This document shows positions 57,082 through 64,000 of a DNA stretch of 64,000 nucleotides, in pieces (the first letter of the stretch is position 1; every line of letters begins with the position of its first letter). The position numbers and the translations under genes were made by a program. The notes beneath the pieces are model-generated. The model had not been told where the DNA came from. It saw only the letters and a program-made list of their open reading frames with translations, and searched no databases. This DNA is from an uncultured Robinsoniella sp. (GTDB lineage: Bacteria > Bacillota > Clostridia > Lachnospirales > Lachnospiraceae). The DNA lies in assembly GCA_900539655.1 (NCBI GenBank), contig UQCR01000011.1, forward strand, positions 27,194 to 91,193, written 5' to 3'.

Positions 57082-58824
57082 TTATCCTGTCACAACTGGC
57101 AGCCTAACCTCCACCTTTGTACCAACATCTACAATGGAATGGAAGGAAATCCCATACGCTTCACCATATTTTATTTTAATACGCTCATCTATATTTTGAA
57201 GAGCAAAGACATTGTGCTCCTCACTTTTTTCTTTCAGATACCTGTTAATCCGTAATTCATCCGTTCCGGCTCCGTTATCTTCAACCAGATATTTCAGTGT
57301 ACCATCTTCAGTCCACACAGTTACCCAGACCTTTCCGCCATCCATCTTTTTTTCTATACCATGCACAATAGCATTTTCAACCAACGGTTGTATAATCAGC
57401 TTTAATACCTGACAATTCTGCACCCCTTCCTGAACCTGAATATCTACTTGAAGCCTATCTCCAAAACGGTTTTTCTGTATTAAAATATAGTTTTTCAGAT
57501 GTTCAATCTCTTTTTCTACCGTAACGACTTCTTTACCTCCACTTAATGCATGTCGAAAAATATCTGAAAGAGCTTCTACCTGCTCGGCTATCTCTGTCTG
57601 TTGCTCCATCACAGCCATCCAGCGGATACTGTCAAGCGTATTATATAAAAAATGTGGGTTAATCTGACTTTGCATATATTTTAATTCGATTTCTCGCCTT
57701 TTTATCTTATTTTCATACTGGTTTAAAATCAAATCTTGTATATACTCTACCATCTGCGTCAGATTATGATTTAACTCTCCGATCTCATCAGCGCTGTCAA
57801 CTAAAAGCGGCATCTTAAAATCTTCTTTTTTAAAATCTTTTGCTTCCCTGGACAGTCTGACAATGGGTGTGATCATAGTTCTTCTTTGAATCATCATAAA
57901 TATAAATCCGAAAATAACCGTAAGCAGAATACATAATGTGATAATGCGATTGCCTAATAAATTATTTTGGAACAGTTCTTTACCTGAATCCACTTTTATA
58001 ACTCTCCACCCCTGTTCTTTCATGGTATACCAAGTGAAGATATCATCCCCCTGAATCCGGTAACCATCCTCCGATTTCAAAACATTTCCCAAAGTTGCGG
58101 CTACATAGTCCTTACCCAGCAAATCCTTATCCGAAGATGACAGAATCTCTCCTTCTTTGTCTAAAATAATTACCTTGCTTTCACCTTCCACCAACCCTTT
58201 ATATTGCTCATACAAATCAGATTCGTCGATTGTCAGCCTTTCATAAGCAATAATCTCGAAGTTGCGCATATCTTTAATTGCCTGCATCAAATAGATTTTA
58301 TGATAAGAAGCACCATAATTCGTCGTTTTACCACTATGTATACTGCTCCACAAAGGTATTCCGTCCAAATCATCAAGCTGAGGTATGAACCGTCTATCTT
58401 CTTCAATAACATAATCCCCATATTGATAAATCATTTCATCACGGTTGAAAATTGATAAACTTCTGATGCTCTCTCTTGCTACCAAAGCACTTCTTACCTG
58501 AAATGATGCATCAACCCGTTGTTTTTCTATTTCATAAACAGGCAATTTTTGATTATACATTCTGATCAAATCCTGCACATCATCATCGGTACCAATATTC
58601 AAAGAAACTAACTTTATATCATTTATGAAATTCGAAATGCCGTTCCTTGTCTGCTTCAGTATTTCTAAATTTGTTTCACATGTCTTTGTGTTCGTATTTA
58701 GTCGAACACTATAGTTTACAAAGATCAAAAGAATAACCAGCGGAATTATCAAAAACGTCAATAAACTCAGAATAAATTTCTGATTTATACTGAGATTTTT
58801 TATGTATTGCCCTATCGTTTTCAT
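57082..58824 (-). CDS. YesM-type sensor histidine kinase
   Basis: I set the start at ATG 58824 (580 residues), preceded by GAAAGGAAAA and giving a normal MKTIGQYIKN cytoplasmic head. Thirty extra residues in the longer frame look non-coding. Order: membrane helix (about 17-38), extracellular sensing domain of dCache type (about 40-285), membrane helix (about 291-313), HAMP with DEIGELNHNLTQM, the kinase helix with phospho-histidine in INPHFLYNTLDSIRW (near residue 390), and an ATPase domain with PLVENAIVHGIEKK and DNGAGT. It pairs with the YesN-type regulator. Confidence 0.92.
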   Translation of the reverse strand: MKTIGQYIKNLSINQKFILSLLTFLIIPLVILLIFVNYSVRLNTNTKTCETNLEILKQTRNGISNFINDIKLVSLNIGTDDDVQDLIRMYNQKLPVYEIEKQRVDASFQVRSALVARESIRSLSIFNRDEMIYQYGDYVIEEDRRFIPQLDDLDGIPLWSSIHSGKTTNYGASYHKIYLMQAIKDMRNFEIIAYERLTIDESDLYEQYKGLVEGESKVIILDKEGEILSSSDKDLLGKDYVAATLGNVLKSEDGYRIQGDDIFTWYTMKEQGWRVIKVDSGKELFQNNLLGNRIITLCILLTVIFGFIFMMIQRRTMITPIVRLSREAKDFKKEDFKMPLLVDSADEIGELNHNLTQMVEYIQDLILNQYENKIKRREIELKYMQSQINPHFLYNTLDSIRWMAVMEQQTEIAEQVEALSDIFRHALSGGKEVVTVEKEIEHLKNYILIQKNRFGDRLQVDIQVQEGVQNCQVLKLIIQPLVENAIVHGIEKKMDGGKVWVTVWTEDGTLKYLVEDNGAGTDELRINRYLKEKSEEHNVFALQNIDERIKIKYGEAYGISFHSIVDVGTKVEVRLPVVTG

Positions 58825-59237
58825 ATATTCTTTTCCTTTCTGATTTATCCATTTATAAAACAACTGTTTTACTTCGTATACTGTAAACAGACATTCACGC
58901 CGGACTTTTTTCAATTATACCATATGTTTATTTATTGATACAGCAAATATCTTACCAGAAATCCAGTCTGCTCAATTTTTTACATACTTAGAAAAGGAAC
59001 TGTGTACTAATAACTTAGCACGCAGCCCCCAGCCTTCTTTTATTCTTGCCTGCTTCATGATAATGCCACCAGTTTACACTTACTCTGTCACCGGCAAAAT
59101 CATTCTAATTCCATTAAGTGTCGCATTCTGTTTTACATAACGTCCAGCCCATCCGTTATAATTTTCACCTGTGTTTTCTCCCCCCTCTACTTTTCACATT
59201 CAAACCGTACTCCAGCCTCTGAGTATTCTTTGATATG
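58825..59237. other. Gap between metallo-hydrolase and YesM genes: terminator and a gene scrap
   Basis: A hairpin at 59001-59024 (TGTGTACTAA with TTAGCACGCA, G-U pairs allowed) probably terminates the metallo-hydrolase transcript. A 37-codon open stretch on the minus strand, listed separately, looks like the tail of a lost gene. The kinase promoter should lie in 58830-58980, but no convincing hexamer pair was picked out. Confidence 0.45.
59080..59193 (-). pseudogene. Possible C-terminal scrap of an unknown protein
   Basis: After an in-frame TGA the minus strand reads 37 sense codons, KVEGGENTGENYNGWAGRYV followed by KQNATLNGIRMILPVTE, then TAA at 59080-59082. The composition (aromatic GW, NG turns, alternating hydrophobics) looks like real protein. 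There is no start codon or ribosome binding site. It could be chance. Confidence 0.3.
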
Positions 59238-60350
59238 CTATCCAACATCCCTCCACCATTTCTCCTGATAGTTTTGTATCTGGGAAAAATTTACGGTTTC
59301 TCCAATCCGGGGTGTTGCAACAGCAACCTCTGAATCTTCAGCTAAAGTGGTAAGCTGCTCTGCAGGATCATCCCATGCATGTCTGGAGAGCACAAATCCA
59401 GCCCAGTGAACCGGAATAATCCATTTACTCCCTATATCTTCGGAAGCTTTCAGTACTTCCTCCGGGGTCATGTGGCAGTACGGCCATTCCGGATCGTATT
59501 GTCCGTCTTCTGAAAGCACTAACTCCGGTTCCCCATAGCGGCTTCTAATTTCCTTAAAAAATTCACCGTAACCTGTATCGCCTGTATAATAAACTTTATG
59601 GTATTCATCCTGTATAAAATAGCCGCCCCACAAGGTTTGATTACTCCCCCAGGGAAGCCTTCCTGAATAATGCTGGCCTGGTGTGGAGGATATAGTAAGG
59701 CCATCAATTTCTGTGTCTTCCCACCATGACAGCGTGTGAATTTTTTCAGGGTCAACTCCCCATCTCTCCAGATGATTTTCCACTCCAAGAGGAACACAAT
59801 AATTCTTTACTTTTATATCAATATCTTTTATGGTTTGATAATCCAAATGGTCATAGTGATCATGTGAAATTAAAAGTACATCTATCTCAGGTATATTTTC
59901 AGCTGACATTGGCACCTCAGCCATTCGCTTTGCTCCGGTAAAACCTACCGGAGAAGAATACTCACTGAGTACAGGATCAATAAATACAGTCATCCCGTGA
60001 ATCTGCAGCAGTGATGTGGAATGTCCAAACCACGTAACTGTTAGATCGGATATTTCTGCCCTCGGCAGCTCTGTGATCTTATTTACCGGTATTTCTCCTT
60101 CAGGCTTCAGCTCTGTATTCTTATTGCTTTTATTATTATCCGTTTCTACAATCAGTTCAAACCTTTCTGGTGTGTGAAAAATGCCATTATAATATGCATC
60201 TGTCCGTTTCTCATATTCTGCCTGCTGTTCTTTCGACGGATTCTTCCCCAAAGGAAGCCAGAAAAGCAGAAACAATCCTGCAGCCAGTGCTAATAGAATG
60301 AGAATCATTAGCAAGGCAATCACTACTCTTTTTACTATTTTCTTTTTCAC
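59238..60350 (-). CDS. Membrane-anchored metallo-beta-lactamase-fold hydrolase (UlaG/NAPE-PLD-like)
   Basis: One N-terminal membrane helix (about residues 8-32) precedes a metallo-beta-lactamase fold. The metal motif is ISHDHYDHLDY near residues 161-171. Further ligands are GQHYSGR near residue 220, the aspartate in YYTGDTGYG, and HWAGF near residue 333. The FGHSTSLLQIHG front strand is typical of UlaG/RomA-type proteins, which open lactones or cleave phospholipids. The start is GTG at 60350 after AGGAGG. It stands alone between a terminator and the aminotransferase operon. The substrate is unknown. Confidence 0.87.
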   Translation of the reverse strand: MKKKIVKRVVIALLMILILLALAAGLFLLFWLPLGKNPSKEQQAEYEKRTDAYYNGIFHTPERFELIVETDNNKSNKNTELKPEGEIPVNKITELPRAEISDLTVTWFGHSTSLLQIHGMTVFIDPVLSEYSSPVGFTGAKRMAEVPMSAENIPEIDVLLISHDHYDHLDYQTIKDIDIKVKNYCVPLGVENHLERWGVDPEKIHTLSWWEDTEIDGLTISSTPGQHYSGRLPWGSNQTLWGGYFIQDEYHKVYYTGDTGYGEFFKEIRSRYGEPELVLSEDGQYDPEWPYCHMTPEEVLKASEDIGSKWIIPVHWAGFVLSRHAWDDPAEQLTTLAEDSEVAVATPRIGETVNFSQIQNYQEKWWRDVG

Positions 60351-60430
60351 AAAATTCCTCCTGATTTGATCAAGTACAGATATTACGATTCATTACACAA
60401 AGTATTTTACCCGCCTGCGGGCTTTTATAT

Positions 60431-61609
60431 TTAACACCGATCACATACTAACCTCTCGTAAGCTGCCACGCTGTCCTTCAGACGTCTCATGCCATCTTCC
60501 ACTTGCTGTTTTGGGCAAGCCAGATTCATACGCAGGAATCCCTTTCCATTCCGGTATTCATTTCCATCTGAAAGGTATAAACCGCTGTGGCTGCGGATAA
60601 AACGGCAGAGTTCCGATGAGTCTCCAAGTACAGAGCTGCAGTCAATCCAAAGCAGATACGTTGCCCTTGCGGAAACCGCAGTTACGCCTTTGATTTCCTT
60701 TTTTATGTAATCCTCTGCATACTTCCTGTTATTCCACAGATATTCTCTAAGTGAATCCAGCCATTCACCACCCCTGCCAAATGCCGCAGCCGGCGCCAGA
60801 GCTGCAAATACATTTGGTTCTGCAGCTTCATCCGTATTAAGCCCTCTGCACACCTTTTGTCTCAGATTGCCATCAGGAACAATCACAGCGGCCGTCTGAA
60901 TCCCTGCCAGATTGAATGCCTTGGTGGGGGACACACATGTGATACTGTTGTTCTGGCAGTTTTGCGATATTGAGGCAAACGGCGTATAATCATATCCAGG
61001 CTCTGTAATGTCGCAGTGTATCTCATCCGATAAAACGGTCACATGGTATTTGACACATAAATCTCCAATCCTCTGAAGGGTTTCTCTGTTCCAGATTTTT
61101 CCCACGGGATTATGGGGATTACAAAGAATCAGAAGGGTTGTCTGGGGATCTGACAGTTTTTCTTCCAAATCCGGAAAATCAATCTGATACTCTTTGCCAT
61201 CATATTTCAACGGGTTTTCCAGAACATTCCTACCATTATTCACGATGGAATTAAAAAATATATTATAAACCGGAGTCATGACTACAACATTCTCCCCTAC
61301 TTTAGTAATCTTCCGGACAATACTGGAGATAGCAGGCACGACACCAGTACAAAAAACCAGCCATTCTTTCCTGATTTCAAATTGATGCCGTTTTTCCCAC
61401 CATATCTGATAGGCCCCGTACCATTCATCTGTTACTAATGTATATCCAAATATTCCATGCCCGGCTCTTTCTATTATACTTGCTGTTATCTCCGGCGCTG
61501 TCTGAAAATCCATATCAGCCACCCACATGGGCAGCTCATTTTCATTTACCTCCCACTTCATGGATCCTGTATTCCTTCGCTCTATCTTGTGATCGAACTG
61601 ATAATTCAT
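60431..61609 (-). CDS. patB: PatB/MalY-type PLP-dependent C-S lyase (cystathionine beta-lyase-like aminotransferase)
   Basis: A fold-type I PLP enzyme of 392 residues, with the MalY/PatB start WVADMDFQTAPEI near residue 30, NPHNPVGKIWNRETL, the cofactor aspartate/tyrosine segment SDEIHCDI and the PLP lysine in SPTKAFNLAGIQTA near residue 228. Members split cystathionine or cysteine conjugates into a thiol, pyruvate and ammonia. It overlaps the upstream lipoprotein gene by ATGA. The gene symbol reflects the family, not a proven orthologue. Confidence 0.85.
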   Translation of the reverse strand: MNYQFDHKIERRNTGSMKWEVNENELPMWVADMDFQTAPEITASIIERAGHGIFGYTLVTDEWYGAYQIWWEKRHQFEIRKEWLVFCTGVVPAISSIVRKITKVGENVVVMTPVYNIFFNSIVNNGRNVLENPLKYDGKEYQIDFPDLEEKLSDPQTTLLILCNPHNPVGKIWNRETLQRIGDLCVKYHVTVLSDEIHCDITEPGYDYTPFASISQNCQNNSITCVSPTKAFNLAGIQTAAVIVPDGNLRQKVCRGLNTDEAAEPNVFAALAPAAAFGRGGEWLDSLREYLWNNRKYAEDYIKKEIKGVTAVSARATYLLWIDCSSVLGDSSELCRFIRSHSGLYLSDGNEYRNGKGFLRMNLACPKQQVEDGMRRLKDSVAAYERLVCDRC

Positions 61610-62268
61610 GACTTATCCTCCTCTTCTCCTGTCTCAAACGAGACTTTTACGGTGCCGCCCGCCAGGGCATTTGCAAAGCTCTCTGCATTGTCAACATGAC
61701 CGATTCTGGTATAGCTGTAGGAAGTGTTGAAGTCCTCAAAGAAAAGGACAAGGCAGTCGGAGCCAAATAGCATAAGATCTCCTGTTTTAATGCTTCCCAC
61801 TTCTTCCGAATTTACAGGCAGTTCCTCGTCCAGGTAATAGAACTTTTCATTTCCATGCAGCTCTTCCATGTTTATAGTCATGGGAAGCTGCTCTTTTAAC
61901 GCACGTACTGTTTCATTATCATATAAGGTTAGCGAAAACTTCTGCCCGCCCACTTCAATAACCATTCTATCCACATTCCCCTCCATGAGTACACCTCCTG
62001 CATCTTCATTGCTATCCCCATTCCCCTCCATAGCTGCCTCTGTATTCGCTTCAAAACCAGGCTCAGGAGTTTCATTTAATGTATTTTCAGTTTCGCTAGG
62101 TGTATCTTCGGTTTTCTTTTCTGCCTGCTCTGTGCCCTGCTTTGATTCCTCACGAGGATTAGTGGCAGGCTTTCTGGTCATGCCATCATTGTCTGCCTTA
62201 CTTCCGCATGCAGAAAGTATCACTACAGTAAGAACAACAAGCAATAAGCTGACGCATCTTTTTTTCAT
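61606..62268 (-). CDS. Cyclophilin-like-fold lipoprotein
   Basis: The start is ATG 62268 with AAAGGGAGA before it. It gives a lipoprotein signal peptide (MKKRCVSLLLVVLTVVILSAC, cysteine at residue 21) and a 220-residue product. A GTG at 62343 that overlaps the LysE stop would put 25 residues ahead of the signal peptide. A threonine/glutamate-rich linker (about 30-100) leads to the cyclophilin_like_2 domain (about 107-215), with FSLTLYDNETVRALKEQLP and YYLDEELPV then DLMLFGSDCLVLFFEDF. This domain resembles cyclophilin but usually lacks known isomerase activity. Confidence 0.85.
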   Translation of the reverse strand: MKKRCVSLLLVVLTVVILSACGSKADNDGMTRKPATNPREESKQGTEQAEKKTEDTPSETENTLNETPEPGFEANTEAAMEGNGDSNEDAGGVLMEGNVDRMVIEVGGQKFSLTLYDNETVRALKEQLPMTINMEELHGNEKFYYLDEELPVNSEEVGSIKTGDLMLFGSDCLVLFFEDFNTSYSYTRIGHVDNAESFANALAGGTVKVSFETGEEEDKS

Positions 62269-62339
62269 GTAATATCTCCCTTTATTATCTGATGAGAATT
62301 TATATACTTTGCCGAAATCCTCACGGGTTATAAACGGCT

Positions 62340-62948
62340 TCACTTATTTCCAACCAGTACTACTGCTCCGAAAAGTATCAAAATAATCCCAAACATCCGG
62401 TTCATAGTTGCGAGATGATTTTTCTTCGCTTTTTTCTTTAGTAAAGTAACTACACCGGAGAGTGTTCCCCACCAGATATAGGTGCCGATAAACACACCAC
62501 ATACTAATCCGAACCCACCTGTAATTCCCGTCTGCCCATCTATGCCAAACCAGGAAAATGCAAATAGAAAGGTAAGAATGGCTGCCGGGTTTGTAATCCC
62601 CACTGCAAAGGATGAAATGAACATCCGGATGCCTCTGGCTGAATCTGCGTTATTTTGAGGTTTGGTATTTTTTATAATCAGCATACTGATACCCAATCCC
62701 AGAATCAGGCAGCCTCCCGCCAGATGAATGATACTTTGATGCCGGAGTAAAAAATCGGAAATAAAGGTAAACCCGCATGCGCCAATACAAGCATACATGC
62801 AATCTGCAACTGAGGACCCTAATCCCGTTAATAATCCTGCTTTCATGCCGTAATTCAAGGTCCTTTGTGCTGTCATTGCTCCGACTGCTCCCGCCGGCAT
62901 ACCAAAGAGAAGCCCGATTAGGATCCCTTTCATCATAAAAATACCCAT
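62340..62948 (-). CDS. LysE-family exporter
   Basis: A 202-residue protein with six hydrophobic segments and the family's N-terminal GMPAGAVGAMTAQRTLNYG motif, followed by GLGSSVADCMYACIGACG and a central NPAAILTFLFAFSWFG segment. LysE/RhtB proteins export amino acids or analogues. It is the first gene of the three-gene operon with the cyclophilin-like lipoprotein and the PatB-type lyase. This suggests export of a surplus or toxic sulfur amino acid product. Confidence 0.88.
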   Translation of the reverse strand: MGIFMMKGILIGLLFGMPAGAVGAMTAQRTLNYGMKAGLLTGLGSSVADCMYACIGACGFTFISDFLLRHQSIIHLAGGCLILGLGISMLIIKNTKPQNNADSARGIRMFISSFAVGITNPAAILTFLFAFSWFGIDGQTGITGGFGLVCGVFIGTYIWWGTLSGVVTLLKKKAKKNHLATMNRMFGIILILFGAVVLVGNK

Positions 62949-63070
62949 CTGTTTCTTCCTCTTCTTTCCGGCATGTTCATCAGCCGGAAAGCTTCTATTT
63001 TCTTATCGTTAACGGCTTCCATTGGATTTTGCCAGACCAAGTTTCCTCCCTGTTCCCGTCGAACCTTTTG

Positions 63071-63937
63071 TTAAACCGCCATTTTCTCCGTACTTTGGTT
63101 CATTGTGCAGGTGATGACTGTTTTATCCGGGTCCACCTTGTCTTTTTCAATAATCAGTTCCTTGATGTAATCTGCCCGGATGCTTCCTCCCGTTGGATTC
63201 ATTACACTGTCAATCTTTCCTTCAATTTCTACATCCACGGTAGAATACTCAAATGCAAGAGTGGTGTTTAACAGCCTGCAGTTCTTCATAACAAGATTAT
63301 CGATATAACACATTCCCTGGAGGCTTTCTATGGTACAGTTGATCAGTGTCAGATTCCTGGCATTCCAGCCTAAATATTCCCCTGATATAAAGGAATCATA
63401 TACGGTTACATTTTCACTGTTCCAGAAAGCGTCTTTGGAGAGCAGCCTGGCATTATGAATTTCCATATCCTTAACCCCGTCAAAGGAATAGTTTCCAACT
63501 AACTGAAAATCCCGCAGCTTCATATTTCGGCTGTTCATGGCAAAGTAGTCACCCTTGGCGGTCACCTGTTCCATGATGACATCCTCACAGTTCCACAGGG
63601 TTTCTGCCGCATTTGGAAAATTCACATTCCGAAGGGTTACGCCATGACAGCGGCGGAAATTCTTCGGTGCCTCAATAACTGCATTCTTTACTGTAATATT
63701 GTCTGTATACCATACCCCTGCGCGGCCCATTTCGAACCAGGTGCAGTCCTCGGCAGTAATATTCTTACTGTACCATAAAGGGTATTTCCATTTGAACATG
63801 CTTCCAAAAATCTCAATATCATGGCTTTCCTTCAGCGGTGATTCCCCATCGGAAAATATGGTGTCGTATATTTTTAAATTCTCACCTTGAAAAAGTGCGC
63901 GTTCTCCAGTTAAAATTTCTTGTCTGATTTCTTTCAT
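63071..63937 (-). CDS. DUF3737-family parallel beta-helix protein
   Basis: A 288-residue protein of repeated 20-25-residue coils with asparagine/cysteine turns (LWYSKNITAEDCTWFEMGRA, VWYTDNITVKNAVIEAP, AFWNSENVTVYDSFISG). It fits a right-handed beta-helix and the DUF3737 family. No signal peptide. Family members are common in Firmicutes and have no known function. AGGAGGAG precedes the ATG. Its own promoter would lie in the last 60 bases of the window, of which only part is visible. Confidence 0.85.
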   Translation of the reverse strand: MKEIRQEILTGERALFQGENLKIYDTIFSDGESPLKESHDIEIFGSMFKWKYPLWYSKNITAEDCTWFEMGRAGVWYTDNITVKNAVIEAPKNFRRCHGVTLRNVNFPNAAETLWNCEDVIMEQVTAKGDYFAMNSRNMKLRDFQLVGNYSFDGVKDMEIHNARLLSKDAFWNSENVTVYDSFISGEYLGWNARNLTLINCTIESLQGMCYIDNLVMKNCRLLNTTLAFEYSTVDVEIEGKIDSVMNPTGGSIRADYIKELIIEKDKVDPDKTVITCTMNQSTEKMAV

Positions 63938-64000
63938 TTCTATTTTCTCCTCCTAATATATAAGTGTAGGGTTTAGATATCCCAACAGCCAGTTGGGTTC

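Noticed and set aside
1..64000. CRISPR arrays, tRNA or rRNA genes, prophage or integrase genes
   Set aside because: No regularly spaced repeats, no recognisable tRNA or rRNA sequence, and no phage structural or recombinase genes. The only mobile element seen is the intron remnant.

Overview
The window looks like a chromosomal stretch of a gut-type Clostridia (Lachnospiraceae-like) bacterium. It has low-to-moderate GC by eye and Gram-positive ribosome binding sites. It carries CUT1 sugar ABC transporters without their own ATPase, YesM/YesN two-component regulators, many AraC/LacI/LysR regulators, intracellular and secreted fucosidases, and a dockerin/FIVAR enzyme. No rRNA, tRNA or CRISPR array was seen. 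The species cannot be named from the sequence alone.

Layout. 1-5.8 kb: a LysR regulator; a GGDEF/EAL sensor gene split by one in-frame TAA, with a scrap of a second EAL gene just beyond it; and a double-HTH GntR-type regulator. 6-21.2 kb: the most unusual part. A LytTR regulator with an NTF2-like front domain is followed by a 230-aa protein made of two similar beta-sandwich-like halves, a 1111-aa protein and a 3376-aa giant. The giant has a glycosyltransferase-B-like front end, a very long beta-rich body and an internal LysM. The last two genes overlap by one base. None of the three carries a signal peptide, and I do not recognise the system.

21.7-38.2 kb: glycan use. An AraC regulator is divergent from an intracellular GH29 fucosidase. 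A GH127-type arabinofuranosidase is followed by an operon of sugar-binding lipoprotein, two permeases, amidohydrolase and LacI regulator. Next come an AraC regulator, a QueG-like iron-sulfur protein beside an amber-interrupted LysR gene, and a secreted multidomain GH29 fucosidase ending in a dockerin. 38.5-45.2 kb: a PIG-L-like protein lacking the usual metal motif, a methyltransferase and a complete Opp/Nik-type ABC importer.

45.5-58.8 kb: a second glycan operon, with YesM/YesN regulators, binding lipoprotein, two permeases, a GH141-like beta-helix enzyme with a PDZ tail, and a secreted GH29-like enzyme. A decayed group II intron sits exactly after the second permease's stop codon. 59-64 kb: a membrane-anchored metallo-hydrolase, then LysE exporter, cyclophilin-like lipoprotein and PatB-type C-S lyase in a tight operon, then a DUF3737 protein.

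The carbohydrate genes together suggest capture of fucose- and arabinose-containing glycans (plant pectin side chains or host glycans). Secreted enzymes would trim polymers, the CUT1 systems import products through a shared ATPase encoded elsewhere, and intracellular GH29, GH127 and GH141-like enzymes finish them.
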